From the NCBI GenBank assembly GCA_020432595.1, contig JAGQGA010000013.1, positions 1 to 25,539 of the forward strand: a stretch of DNA of 25,539 nucleotides, written 5' to 3'. This document shows positions 16,501 to 25,126 of the stretch, piece after piece (positions within the stretch are counted from its first letter, which is position 1; the number at the start of each line of letters is the position of its first letter). Under the pieces are notes generated by a model. That model saw only the letters and a program-made list of their open reading frames with translations. It was not told where the DNA came from and ran no database searches. A program made the translations under genes and the position numbers. The DNA is from Anaerolineales bacterium. GTDB taxonomy: Bacteria; Chloroflexota; Anaerolineae; Promineifilales; Promineifilaceae.

Positions 16501-19500
16501 GCTTTCCAGCCGATACCATTGACGGTCATCCTTGGACCCAAATTGTTGTGCGCCTGCCTGAGTTCCTAGAACGAACTGGGCTGGAATACTGCGACTTTCG
16601 CGACCTGTGGCAATCCGAGTTTGTAAAGTTTTCTCGTGTATTCGCACCAAGTCAGCCCCGGCACAGCCACAATAACAATGAGGAAGAAAGGCAGGGAGAT
16701 ACAAGCTTCCCTGACTGCGACCCTTGCTGCTTGGACGATTACGTCATTCAGTTTGATGATCAAGAAGACGTGGAAGCGGCACTGGCGCAACTGGCCGTTT
16801 TTATTCGGCTGTGGCGTAAGCTACAAACGGCCGATCCCGCTCTCTACCGCTTTAATGAGCTGTGGCAAACCCCTTACACCTTCACCCAACTTAAGGATAT
16901 TTGTGATGTGTTGGGGCTTTATCAGGATGAGAGCATCAACCCCGATTTCGTTTGTCAACTGGCAGCGATGCAAATGCTACGCGATCATTTTGCCATGTCC
17001 CTCACTGACGGCCAACCAACGCCACCAGGCGCAACTGGCGCAGCGCGGACCCATCTGCTGGCATTGTGGGAAGGGGCAGGGGCAGCTAAGTGGACGTGGG
17101 TGGTTGGTCACCTCATTGAAAAAATCCAGCATTACGCGCAAAGGCGACTGGAAGCCGATAAGCGATCACCGGAGTTTATCAAGCTGCTGGCGGAAAATCT
17201 AGAACCGCTTTCACAACTCATTGGGTTTAATCCAGGACGGCCAGAACACACTTGGCACGCCAGCCCGCGCCATACGCTGCGCTTTGCTGAACTGCTGGCA
17301 AAGATATACGCATCTTCGTTTGGCATTGGAGAAATCCTATTTCTCTTTACGGTGGATGACCACTTAGATGGGGATGACCCTTTTGAGCTGCAAACAGATG
17401 AAGAGATGTCTGACTCGCCGCTCGACTATGCAGACGACGAGCCGGATCATTCGCTGTGGGCTCTGCGGGATAAATTGCTGGCGGTTGAGGTGAATGACGA
17501 GGAAACGGCCGTTTACACCTGGGCTACTATCGAAAGTACGCTTCGAGATAAATTTGGCTATACGGCCGTTGGTCCCAACGACCCACTGCGTTCGCTCGGA
17601 GAACACTTCTTTCCCGCCATGCTAGAGGCAAGTGGCTATACCCTGTCGCCGACAGCGCATCAGTACCGCGTCAATCTGGCAACGCCATCGCCCGCGATGT
17701 GGAACACGGCTCCAGGCGGCCCCTTCCGCTACGACCCCGGGGCAAGTGAGTTATGGACAGAATTACCATTGGTGGATGAAGCTGCCCTAGAAAAGTTGAG
17801 CCGCATCCGACAGCTAAACACAGCAGAGCAAACGGCCGTTCGTGAACTCTACTTTTTGCCACGTGTCGATCTGGCTCATTTTGGCTTTATCTTTACCGAT
17901 TTTGCCGAGGCTGAGGCCCGGCTCATCCAAGAAACAGACGAGGAAAAGCGCTGGGCTTACTTCCAACACGCCTTTGCCCACTTCTACAAATCTTGCCAAG
18001 TAATTACCCAGCACCTCACTGAACACGTCATTGCCAAAACTGAACAACCAGCAGCCGAAGAAGGGCATGATTTAGCCTGGGTCATACTGGGCCAGCTCTA
18101 CGCCGACGAAAACCGAGCCACAACAACCTGGGAAGATAACAGCGGCGCAATGCCAACGCTCACCTGGCAAGCACAGCCGCATAGCGGTGCATTTGCTGCG
18201 CTCCTGGGATTACGAGGCACCGGGCTGCTGGGCGATTTTAGCGCACTTGACGGAACCTCGCTGTGGCGTGAGTTGCGCGGTGGAGTGGATGCCTTTGGTG
18301 AAACCCTAAACGGCTGGAATGCCCCCGTACCTACGGTGCTGCCCACCATGGACTTAACGCTCACCAATGAGCAAGCCAACTTTGTCGGTCTGCACAATGG
18401 CTTCGCCTTTTCGGCCGCGACCAGCGAAAGGCTGGGCGGGATGCAGGGCTTCCGCGCCACCTGGCACGGTGCGCTCCTAGTCGAGGAAGACGGGCCTTAT
18501 ACTTTCTTTGCTGGCGCACCAACCGAACCAGGCGCAACACCAGATTTTGAAGCAGCAGAAGACAATCGCTGGCGCGTTACGCTAGAGCGGGGGCAGCGCA
18601 AGTGGATATTGCTCAACCATCGCTGGGTAGGAGAGGATGCCCCCGCCGCCTCAGAAAGTTCGCTCAACTTACGGCGAGGCGTTTATGATCTAACAATAGA
18701 GTTCGAGCAGCCACAACCTGAGTTTAAACGCGCCGAGGATGTGTGTCCGCAGATGGCCGGCTTTCAGCTGAAGTACGCGGGACCGGACACGAATAATGAG
18801 AAGCTCACCATTCCCCTCAAGCGACTCTTTTACAAGCAAAAAGATGGGCCGCTAGATGACCAAATTGAAAAGTTAGAAGGGGCAGCACAGGTATTTTTGC
18901 GTGAGCGTTATGTTTCGACACTGCGCGATATGCGGCGCACTTACATGCGTAGCTTTAAAGCTCTCCTCTTCGCGCACCGCTTTGGGCTTTCTGGCAAGCC
19001 ACGAGCGGATTCGGGTCAGTCGGAAATTGGATACATGCTAGCGCACGCTGAAGCGTTTGCCGGAACGTCTTACTTTCAACCCAATGTCAGCTTTGCGAGT
19101 CACAAAGCCTTCTTTAACTTCAACTTCCTGCCCGTAGATGATATTTATAGCCCTCCTAGCACAGGTCAGGATCGCCGCGCCGCGCCGACAACAAAGCGGC
19201 GACAGGCACTTTTTGACTGGTGGGAACGTCTCTTTGACTATGTCGATTTGCGTACCAACACGAAGAGAGCCCCGCAACAGCCAGTATGGTTGCTCTTTCA
19301 TGAAGCGGCAGAGGCACATGAGGACAATCCCGCTCACTTATTGCGCCATATGGGGGTTGACCATAGCCATGTGGAACGGGTACTTTCATATTACTTAGGG
19401 TATAGCGTCACCAGTAGCGATTTAGAGGATGAACGATGGGCAATTCGTGTCTGGCGTGCGGAGATGTGGATCGACGCGCTGATGGCGGCCTTCTTCTGCC

Positions 19501-22500
19501 AAAATAACGACATTCGTCCAGCTCGACCTAACTTGTGGGCTGGGAATGACCCGCTGTTTCTAGAAGTGGGCGAAAGTGAGACGGCCAATCTGAACCTGAC
19601 GCGCTTTGTACGGCGCGGCCTGATCGAGAATGGTGAACTGCGCCGTTATGCGGAGATTAAGACGCTTAACGACGGCCTGCGACTGCGGGCGCGGTCAGCG
19701 CTGTTTGCCTATCTATGCGGAATGGATCGGGTAACGCTGCCCTGGGGTGGTCACGTCGAACAGCCCAAAGAGCTGAGCGAACTGCTTCTCATTGATGTGG
19801 AAGTGGGCATTTGTGAAAAGGCCAGCCGCGTCGAAGAAGCGATTACAGCCCTGCAAACATTTATACAGCGGGTACGATTAGGGTTAGAGATGGGCGTGCT
19901 TAGTCCTGCTTTTATCAAGGCGTGGGATCGGCACTTTGCTACCTTCCGCATCTGGGAGGCGTGCAAGCAGCGCCATATCTATCGCGAGAATTGGATAGAG
20001 TGGGATGAGTTAGAAAAAGCACGCCAAAGTGAAGCCTTTCAGTTCCTAGAAGACCAGTTGCGGCGCTCCGCACTGACGATTCCGGTGCCAGGAGGCTTGG
20101 AACATTGGGACAGCCCTGAACTACCACCTTATCCGACACTAACATTGCTACAGCGTCGGGAGCCGGCCGTCATTGAGCGGCTACAGCCAATGCCTGAAGA
20201 GAGTGATTCGCGTTACGGCTTTGGCGTGATGGGTACGCCGGATCGGCACGCCCGACCAAGCTGGCTGGCGCCGCTACCCGGTGTGGATGTGCCTGTTCCT
20301 GACCCCGGAGATGACAACGGTGATGACGACAACGGCGATGATGATTCTGGGCCGCCGCCTGTGCCGATTGTGATTGATGACGCTGCCCCTGGGGAGCTCG
20401 CGGTGGCGGCTGGTTCGCCGCAAGCGATGTTCGATGCGGGTGCTGATTTGCCGTTTTGGATAGAAACGGCTGTTCGCCTTGGTGCTCGCTTTGTACGGGT
20501 AGCGGCGGCTGGCGTGCCGCCTGCGGCTACAGGATTTGCGCCCAGAAAAGAACACACGTCTGTCACTTGTTGTCGCGACTGTGGTCGTGACCATATGCCA
20601 ATGGTGGATGAGTATTATTTTTGGCTGATAGACGGCCGTTATTATGAGATAGTCACGCAAGAGGCCGATATTGAAGGCATGGACTGGCATCTTGAGCACG
20701 ATCAGCCTACGTTACTACATTGGGCAAGTGAATCACTCGTTTACCTAGCTTGGTGTCGGGTACACAATGATGAATTCCAACCGCCGCGTTGGTCTAGCCA
20801 AGGGATGCACGTTAGCGGGTCATCTGAACTTAAATACCTGGGCAGGCTGGCCGACTCGCTCCATTTTGAGGTCAGCGGCGGGGTGCTACCACCCGGTTAT
20901 CCGGCCACACCTGCGCCGGGCTTTCGCTATGACTTGGCGACAGATGATGCCGTGGTGATGCCCTTGATTGAGGGAACGGCCGATGCGCCCCTGTTGCCAG
21001 GAGGGCTGCCGGTCTATCCTTTCTTTGCCCACTTCCCGCCGGGAAGCCCGTTGATGCCCCCTTCGCATTACAGCCCGGCTTTGGCAGTGGCGGCGGCATT
21101 GCGTGCCCATTGTCGCTACGAATCGGCGTTGAAATGGTATGAGTATGCTTTCCGGCCGCTGCAAGAAGATTTGGCTTGGGTATGGTGTCCAACGCCCTTT
21201 CCGCCGCCAGAAGAGCCAGAAGAACCAGATGATGATGACGACGATGACGGTATAAACGGTGATGATGTCATTTATCTTATGGCCGATTTGGACAACTTGG
21301 CAGGAGATGGCGAACCCATTCCGCTGCTGGTGGGGCGGCAGTCAGCCTGCTGCCAGCCAACAGTAGGTGTTACCGACGAGATTGCGCGAAAGCGCTCGCT
21401 GACGCAGCATTATTTGGAGACGATGCTCGATTGGGCTGATGAGTTGATGCGGGTCAACACGCCGGAGGCAGTGCAACAGGCGCGGCTTGTTTTGGATACG
21501 GCCGTTCGCATTCTTGGCCGTCATCCCCGCACAGTCATGGAACAAGACGAAAGCGAAGTTGCCGATGCATCCACTGTTGCACTGTTTATCCCCTATTACC
21601 CGGTACTAAACCCGCGCTTGCTTTCAATTTACGAGCGCGTTGATGATCGGCTAGATATGATCCATGCTTGCCTCAATGCATGGCGACTAAAGCAAGGTAA
21701 GCCAAACGTAGATATGCCCTACTGGGGGCATACGACGCTACGTGATGGCTGGCAAAGCACTGCTAGCGTCTGTTTAGACGAAGACGACTGGTGCAGCCCG
21801 GCCAGCCCCTACCGCTTCCTCTTCTTGGTGCAAAAAGCGCAGGAGTTGGCGAACGAAGTGCGTGGTCTGGGGACGGCACTGCTGGCCGCCTATGAAAAAG
21901 GAGATGCGGAATACCTAGCAGCGATGCGTGCGGGACAAGAGCGTCAGCTACACACCCTGACGCAGTCTATTCGCAAGAATCAGTGGCGCGACGCTGATTG
22001 GCAGGTGCAAGCTTTGCAAAAGTCAAAAGAACACGCACAGGAACGATTGCGCTACTACGAGCGTCTGATTCAGCTTGGTTTGAATGCGGAAGAGCGGCAA
22101 TATGAAAATTGGACATATACCTCACTCGCCAGCCGCACGGCGGGGAATATTGTGGAGGCGGTAGGGCAAGTGATGCACTTGATTCCCGATCTTTACGTCG
22201 GATTCCCCTGCAACCAAGCGCATTTACCACTGGGGTCTAAGCTCTCCAATGTATTCTCTGCACTGGCTCGCATTGCTTTCACAGTGGCCGATATTGCCAG
22301 TACCAGTGCTGGACTTGATCTGACACAGGGAGGCTGGTTGCGACGTGAGGAAGAGTGGCATCATCAAACCACGATTATTCCCATCGAGATTGAGCAGATC
22401 GAGCGTCAGATTTTGGGCGCAGAGCGGAGGCGGGATGCAGCATTACAGGAGTTGAACAACAACCAGGTGCAAATTGAGCAGGCCACTCAAGTGCAGGACT

Positions 22501-23810
22501 TCTTACGCGACAAGTTTAGCAACCACACGCTTTATTTATGGCACCAGAAGGAAACGGCCGCATTGCACGAAAAAATGTACCACATGGGCATACATACTGC
22601 CCGCCAGGCGGAACGCGCCTTCAACTATGAACGTGGCCACACATCGCGAACATTCATCACCCCGGAGATCTGGGACAACCTGCATGAGGGGTTGCTGGCT
22701 GGCGACAGGCTGCAAACGCACCTGCGCCAAATGGAAAAGGAATACCTGGATGCCAATAAGCGAGAATATGAACTGACCAAGCATATCTCCTTGCGCCAGC
22801 ATAATCCTTGGGCCTTTTTATATTTGAAAACAACTGGTTATTGTGAAGTGGAACTGCCAGAATGGCTCTTTGACCTTGATTATCCCGGCCACTACATGCG
22901 CCGCATCAAAAATGTGACCCTGACCTTGCCCTGTGTCGTCGGTCCATACAGCGGCGTGCACTGCCGCCTAACTCTGCTCAGCAGCAGTACCCGCATCGAC
23001 CCTCGCCTGCGTCGTCCGGCCGCCGAGTGCTGCAGCAAGAACACGGTGGATAACGGCTACCAACCTCTGGCCGACGACCCACGCATCGTCAAACATTATG
23101 CAGCCACAGAAGCCATTGCCACCTCATCTGGTCAAAACGATTCTGGTATGTTCGAGCTCAACTTTCGCGACGAACGCTACCTGCCTTTCGAATACGCCGG
23201 GGCGGTCAGCCGATGGCGTATCGAACTGCCGCCAGAAAACAATTTCTGGGAAATGGAAACGCTCAGCGATGTCATTTTGCACGTCAATTATACCGCCCGC
23301 GAAGGCGGCTCCTTGCTGCGCAAGGCAGCCAATGATCTGGCTCAGGAACATCTACCAGATGACGGCTGGCGATTATTTAATGTCAAACACGACTTCCCTG
23401 AAGAGTGGCACCGCTTGCAGAACCAATCACCCCATTCTGATCGGGAGCGTGGGTTGGGCATAAAACTGATGCGGAATATGTTCCCTTACCTGCCTTCCAA
23501 CCGACCCATATCCCTGGCTCGCCTAGTCATTCTCTTCGATGCGCCGGGCGCCGAACCCAGCGCGCACCACACGCTACAGTTTATGGTTGGTCAGTACCAT
23601 GGCCCGCAGGAAAAGTGCGAGATCCGCAACGTCGTCTGCACGGCGACGGCCGAATGGCCTGAACTATTCACTGGCGTACTTGAACTCGATCCAATTCATC
23701 TGCGCCCAGGCAGCAAAACGACCATCGGGACCCTGCTTTTTCCTGAGGATATTGGCGAAGTGGAGCAGATTTCGCTGCTATGTCACTATTTTATGGACAG
23801 TGGCTATTAG
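13554..23810 (+). CDS. Tc toxin TcA-type pore-forming translocation subunit with PA14-like domain
   Basis: A 3418-aa protein, about 900 residues longer than usual TcA subunits. Residues 1-650 are an N-terminal extension I do not recognise. A Tc-like helical shell follows (FTDANAIAALSPEDFRYALTG near 670; HLSPLGPFAYLNELL near 730-750). Residues about 1600-1770 resemble a PA14 carbohydrate-binding domain (GFRATWHGALLVEEDGPYTF, then RRGVYDLTIEF). Two acidic low-complexity linkers lie near 2249-2267 (GDD/NGDD repeats) and 2554-2575 (D7 run). Between them are a cysteine cluster, CCRDCGRDH (about 2338-2347), and DEYYFWLIDGRYYEI. Residues about 2758-3030 are long helices of the pore shaft, with a hydrophobic tip near 2880-2920 (LSNVFSALARIAFTVADIAS). 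The C-terminus (about 3083-3418) is the TcB-binding domain: LFDLDYPGHYMRRIKNVTLT, then PCVVGPYSGVHCRLTLLSSS. In known systems five copies form a bell-shaped prepore that inserts on a pH change. AAGGAG fixes the start. The PA14 and acid linkers suggest a receptor-binding face adapted to other targets. Confidence 0.93.
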   Translation: MPRLIVLRLHPIEPINGADFTSYLEDLSITVSDLAMDTPAGVQVVPIGTADFLPLGVGGAPPLNPPNYDPATTIAQHFATIPPNIIGDPITFRFMSVATAVIPVPGTPTEYLTSDLRLEVKRGTKTIIKRDLDFNVPTPDEPMPAPAGFAGLDPVSLHIALPAPPKDADLDLAVLELPTDGTPPPYEDLYNAVRAVLIADPDIVDSDTAVQAKLETLTQAEAKHVAYEIMFNSVVYPPPIPDRELAELYTLDFPNRDNDAADQARDTFEAELLGYKAIRSAQAERATGYVYALAAAFRAQQLSREATRVGFKFPVHPAAPPADSAGKVKEAEVILRNAAGNALTAPAFTMRPEYFYALTAYLPTTIDAEQRYQLVTLQSETQLAEQMQTAIDSNIIQDSLAPNHYQAARRLVALGRANDPAPECMIGAANTPVNDLVQAWLNVTAVTTDAFWSSVETNHTEGHLDLVLCALTNNHAALSNAIKTDANPPPPPPIHPLDTFTPINSVATLAARTDRQWRSFFNSLDSAQEPFSLLPDFTKPGTKAERIEAFIRHLRKFLAVVSQAAEAPMLDPNTPPLLGVSQFDIFQRFANAYQTRAGTAFLFGSSWDQGHLQGALADVFPLDEQARAWLAQALNTIDDLYAIADIGVTAVANQPDLRFSIMEALFARGFTDANAIAALSPEDFRYALTGTVAYHFAETLYSNAGGTGGETTPALEPGFQAINPDGRLVNCIPPAHLSPLGPFAYLNELLRVLPTATCEQPLPELQIRDQSLGLGEVAALRRGNIGNLHVIRANQDTPLPIIDLVNESLEHLVASLPGSTNGAIYDTAMSELETHKLRAPGSTEKQTDPYHHDAEKLLEALPEHSSPAVPVQSAAAYDLLRTDFSAPELPYSQPLDTLRTYLNHMDTTRYAVMRRFRKDITTFVLDPEGEPSDFQRHLWRYPVRCEIAIEYLGITTEEYELLFSQDIVTTPTEGHLLLHELYGFPADTIDGHPWTQIVVRLPEFLERTGLEYCDFRDLWQSEFVKFSRVFAPSQPRHSHNNNEEERQGDTSFPDCDPCCLDDYVIQFDDQEDVEAALAQLAVFIRLWRKLQTADPALYRFNELWQTPYTFTQLKDICDVLGLYQDESINPDFVCQLAAMQMLRDHFAMSLTDGQPTPPGATGAARTHLLALWEGAGAAKWTWVVGHLIEKIQHYAQRRLEADKRSPEFIKLLAENLEPLSQLIGFNPGRPEHTWHASPRHTLRFAELLAKIYASSFGIGEILFLFTVDDHLDGDDPFELQTDEEMSDSPLDYADDEPDHSLWALRDKLLAVEVNDEETAVYTWATIESTLRDKFGYTAVGPNDPLRSLGEHFFPAMLEASGYTLSPTAHQYRVNLATPSPAMWNTAPGGPFRYDPGASELWTELPLVDEAALEKLSRIRQLNTAEQTAVRELYFLPRVDLAHFGFIFTDFAEAEARLIQETDEEKRWAYFQHAFAHFYKSCQVITQHLTEHVIAKTEQPAAEEGHDLAWVILGQLYADENRATTTWEDNSGAMPTLTWQAQPHSGAFAALLGLRGTGLLGDFSALDGTSLWRELRGGVDAFGETLNGWNAPVPTVLPTMDLTLTNEQANFVGLHNGFAFSAATSERLGGMQGFRATWHGALLVEEDGPYTFFAGAPTEPGATPDFEAAEDNRWRVTLERGQRKWILLNHRWVGEDAPAASESSLNLRRGVYDLTIEFEQPQPEFKRAEDVCPQMAGFQLKYAGPDTNNEKLTIPLKRLFYKQKDGPLDDQIEKLEGAAQVFLRERYVSTLRDMRRTYMRSFKALLFAHRFGLSGKPRADSGQSEIGYMLAHAEAFAGTSYFQPNVSFASHKAFFNFNFLPVDDIYSPPSTGQDRRAAPTTKRRQALFDWWERLFDYVDLRTNTKRAPQQPVWLLFHEAAEAHEDNPAHLLRHMGVDHSHVERVLSYYLGYSVTSSDLEDERWAIRVWRAEMWIDALMAAFFCQNNDIRPARPNLWAGNDPLFLEVGESETANLNLTRFVRRGLIENGELRRYAEIKTLNDGLRLRARSALFAYLCGMDRVTLPWGGHVEQPKELSELLLIDVEVGICEKASRVEEAITALQTFIQRVRLGLEMGVLSPAFIKAWDRHFATFRIWEACKQRHIYRENWIEWDELEKARQSEAFQFLEDQLRRSALTIPVPGGLEHWDSPELPPYPTLTLLQRREPAVIERLQPMPEESDSRYGFGVMGTPDRHARPSWLAPLPGVDVPVPDPGDDNGDDDNGDDDSGPPPVPIVIDDAAPGELAVAAGSPQAMFDAGADLPFWIETAVRLGARFVRVAAAGVPPAATGFAPRKEHTSVTCCRDCGRDHMPMVDEYYFWLIDGRYYEIVTQEADIEGMDWHLEHDQPTLLHWASESLVYLAWCRVHNDEFQPPRWSSQGMHVSGSSELKYLGRLADSLHFEVSGGVLPPGYPATPAPGFRYDLATDDAVVMPLIEGTADAPLLPGGLPVYPFFAHFPPGSPLMPPSHYSPALAVAAALRAHCRYESALKWYEYAFRPLQEDLAWVWCPTPFPPPEEPEEPDDDDDDDGINGDDVIYLMADLDNLAGDGEPIPLLVGRQSACCQPTVGVTDEIARKRSLTQHYLETMLDWADELMRVNTPEAVQQARLVLDTAVRILGRHPRTVMEQDESEVADASTVALFIPYYPVLNPRLLSIYERVDDRLDMIHACLNAWRLKQGKPNVDMPYWGHTTLRDGWQSTASVCLDEDDWCSPASPYRFLFLVQKAQELANEVRGLGTALLAAYEKGDAEYLAAMRAGQERQLHTLTQSIRKNQWRDADWQVQALQKSKEHAQERLRYYERLIQLGLNAEERQYENWTYTSLASRTAGNIVEAVGQVMHLIPDLYVGFPCNQAHLPLGSKLSNVFSALARIAFTVADIASTSAGLDLTQGGWLRREEEWHHQTTIIPIEIEQIERQILGAERRRDAALQELNNNQVQIEQATQVQDFLRDKFSNHTLYLWHQKETAALHEKMYHMGIHTARQAERAFNYERGHTSRTFITPEIWDNLHEGLLAGDRLQTHLRQMEKEYLDANKREYELTKHISLRQHNPWAFLYLKTTGYCEVELPEWLFDLDYPGHYMRRIKNVTLTLPCVVGPYSGVHCRLTLLSSSTRIDPRLRRPAAECCSKNTVDNGYQPLADDPRIVKHYAATEAIATSSGQNDSGMFELNFRDERYLPFEYAGAVSRWRIELPPENNFWEMETLSDVILHVNYTAREGGSLLRKAANDLAQEHLPDDGWRLFNVKHDFPEEWHRLQNQSPHSDRERGLGIKLMRNMFPYLPSNRPISLARLVILFDAPGAEPSAHHTLQFMVGQYHGPQEKCEIRNVVCTATAEWPELFTGVLELDPIHLRPGSKTTIGTLLFPEDIGEVEQISLLCHYFMDSGY

Positions 23811-24071
23811 ACATGATTAATCCCAAATCTCATTCAAAGAAGAAGTGTGGTGGATTAGTCGATAAAAAGTAAAGTATAGGCGGTCTCCTGTTAAGGTATG
23901 GCTACTTGTTAACCTGAGGTTCAGGCAAAAATTTCAAACTGCCATACCTCAAGTTAATTCCCGCGTTTGTCGCAAAAGCGGATTCGTAGTCGAGTACAGA
24001 TTTGCGGGCTTATATCTTATGTCAAGTGTTTTGTCAAAAGTCTAATCCTAAGTGTTGCTAACAATATCCTG
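23811..24071. other. non-coding region after TcA with nested dyads
   Basis: AGGTATGGC at 23894-23902 is inverted exactly at 23941-23949. Inside the loop two smaller dyads overlap: AACC-TGA-GGTT (23911-23921) and CCTGA-GGT-TCAGG (23913-23925). They could fold after the toxin operon, but no T-run follows, so a Rho-independent terminator is not shown. A 19-codon frame from ATG 23813 (lysine-rich, MINPKSHSKKK) lacks a ribosome site and is probably not a gene. Nothing else is recognised. Confidence 0.5.
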
Positions 24072-24384
24072 TCAGAAAGCAATCGTTTGTGAGCGCAGCC
24101 CCGATTCCACAATGTTCTGCCACTCCGCCAACGCTGGCAGGACCCGCCAGGCAACGTAGCCTTGCCCTTCGCCGTTGTCCAGTAGGGTGATGAGGTTGTG
24201 TTCGCGACCGTTTTATGCACTTTTATCTTGTCAAAAACAAACGCCAGGCACTAATTGAGCATGGCGTAAAACAGCGGCGGAATCGGCTGTGTGCCATCAT
24301 TCAAAAGATAGAAGGGCTGCTCCGAGTTCATTTCTTTCCAGCTGGCCTGCTTGTGGATCAAGATGTGGCTGACCCAGCCTCAAG
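24072..24384 (-). pseudogene. degenerate copy of the gene at 25127-25537
   Basis: Read on the minus strand, the first part gives HILIHKQASWKEMNSEQPFY, then LLNDGTQPIPPLFYAMLN and a TAG (24251-24253), where the intact copy has a lysine codon. About 20 codons are then replaced by unrelated DNA. Homology returns in another frame as LITLLDNGEGQGYVAWR and then VESGLRSQTIAF, ending at TGA 24072-24074. The N-terminal 30 or so residues are missing, cut off next to the hairpin at 24394-24458. It therefore carries a truncation, a nonsense change and a frame-breaking replacement, and is clearly dead. Where the intact gene has ACGGCCGT this copy reads ACGGTCGC. Confidence 0.88.
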
Positions 24385-24393
24385 GTAATGAGT

Positions 24394-24458
24394 ATTACCA
24401 AGCGTCTAAAGGCTATCTTCTGTATGCGTTAGAAGATGGCCTTTAGACGCTTGGTAAT
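24394..24458. repeat. long hairpin, 28-bp arms
   Basis: The left arm 24394-24421 (ATTACCAAGCGTCTAAAGGC and on to TCTTCT) pairs with 24431-24458 around a 9-base loop, GTATGCGTT. All 28 positions pair, with a single T-G wobble. It ends 15 bp before the stop of the toxin gene at 24474 and begins next to the broken end of the pseudogene. It could end transcription from the minus-strand operon, though no clear T-run follows on that strand. It could also be a small palindromic mobile element that marks the break. Confidence 0.9.
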
Positions 24459-24473
24459 CGGGTTAGTACAGGC

Positions 24474-24830
24474 TTATCTGCGGCGGACTCGTAAACCTCC
24501 CAGGGTTGCGACTGAGATGGTACCTGTCAACTGATTAATATCCACTTCCGAAAGAACCATTTTCAACAAATCGAGAATAGGACGTATGCCATCCTCGTCT
24601 GGTTGCAATAATAACACACCGGCGTTACTCACCGGTAGATGAGCACGAATGTCGCCAAAACCTTTGTCAGCAGTTAACGGAAACTGTTTGTTAGCCTGAA
24701 CAGCTTGCCACAAAGAGGCATCTTTCCAACCGCCCATTCCTTGTTCAACAACCGTGCTGGCCTCATAGCCTCTTTCACGCAACCAGATAGCAGCAATAGG
24801 GGGAATATCTTCATCAACCTTGATATACAT
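24474..24830 (-). CDS. DUF5615 PIN-like toxin of a type II toxin-antitoxin pair
   Basis: A 118-aa protein with the DUF5615 (Mut7-C/PIN-like) pattern: acidic residues D6 and D8 at the N-terminus (IKVDEDIPP), D37 in GGWKDASLW, and D55 and D60 in LTADKGFGDIR. These are the spaced acidic residues expected to bind metal in a PIN-type ribonuclease. Its ATG is three bases after the stop of the DUF433 gene upstream, so the two are translated together. DUF433-DUF5615 pairs are a known toxin-antitoxin arrangement; RNA cleavage here is by family analogy only. Confidence 0.88.
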   Translation of the reverse strand: MYIKVDEDIPPIAAIWLRERGYEASTVVEQGMGGWKDASLWQAVQANKQFPLTADKGFGDIRAHLPVSNAGVLLLQPDEDGIRPILDLLKMVLSEVDINQLTGTISVATLGGLRVRRR

Positions 24831-24833
24831 GAC

Positions 24834-25073
24834 TTACCCAGCAAACGGTACCAGCACGTCTTGCCGCATAATATCTGCTGCATAGGCTAAGACAGCCTGC
24901 ACTTCAATTACAGTCAGTTGTGGATAAGCGGCAATAATTTCATCGACTGTCATGCCATCTGCTAAACTGCCCACAATCGTTGTCACCGGAATCCGCGTTC
25001 CTTTGATACAAGGATCGCCATGATGTAAATCGGGATCGATGTCAATATGTTCTTTCCAATTTATACGACTCAT
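24834..25073 (-). CDS. DUF433 antitoxin
   Basis: A 79-aa protein with the full DUF433 pattern: HGDPCIKGTRIPVTTIVGSL, then MTVDEIIAAYPQLTVIEVQA and a final LAYAADI. This is a small helix-turn-helix-like fold found as the antitoxin partner of PIN or DUF5615 toxins. The ATG at 25071-25073 has GGAG eight bases upstream, so it is preferred over longer starts up to 25178 that lack support. It lies first in the pair, ahead of the toxin, as usual for type II systems, and probably binds its own promoter. Confidence 0.9.
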   Translation of the reverse strand: MSRINWKEHIDIDPDLHHGDPCIKGTRIPVTTIVGSLADGMTVDEIIAAYPQLTVIEVQAVLAYAADIMRQDVLVPFAG

Positions 25074-25110
25074 AAAATTACTCCATCTCCAGTATTTGTT
25101 TCGCCAATCT

Positions 25111-25119
25111 ATTGTAGCA
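25111..25119 (-). promoter_or_regulatory. possible extended -10 element for the toxin-antitoxin pair
   Basis: On the minus strand TGCTACAAT (TG-N-TACAAT) lies about 38 bases before the antitoxin ATG in the 53-bp gap after the neighbouring gene. No convincing -35 hexamer is seen at the right distance, which extended -10 promoters do not strictly need. Confidence 0.35.
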
Positions 25120-25126
25120 TAGGGTA

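Noticed and set aside
16636..17202. 188-codon plus-strand frame within the TcA gene
   Set aside because: It is an overlapping frame inside a strongly supported gene, with composition typical of an out-of-frame translation.
20299..21275. Asp/Asn/Gly runs taken as a tandem repeat array or calcium-binding RTX repeats
   Set aside because: The runs are short and irregular and lack the nine-residue RTX spacing; they are better seen as acidic linkers.
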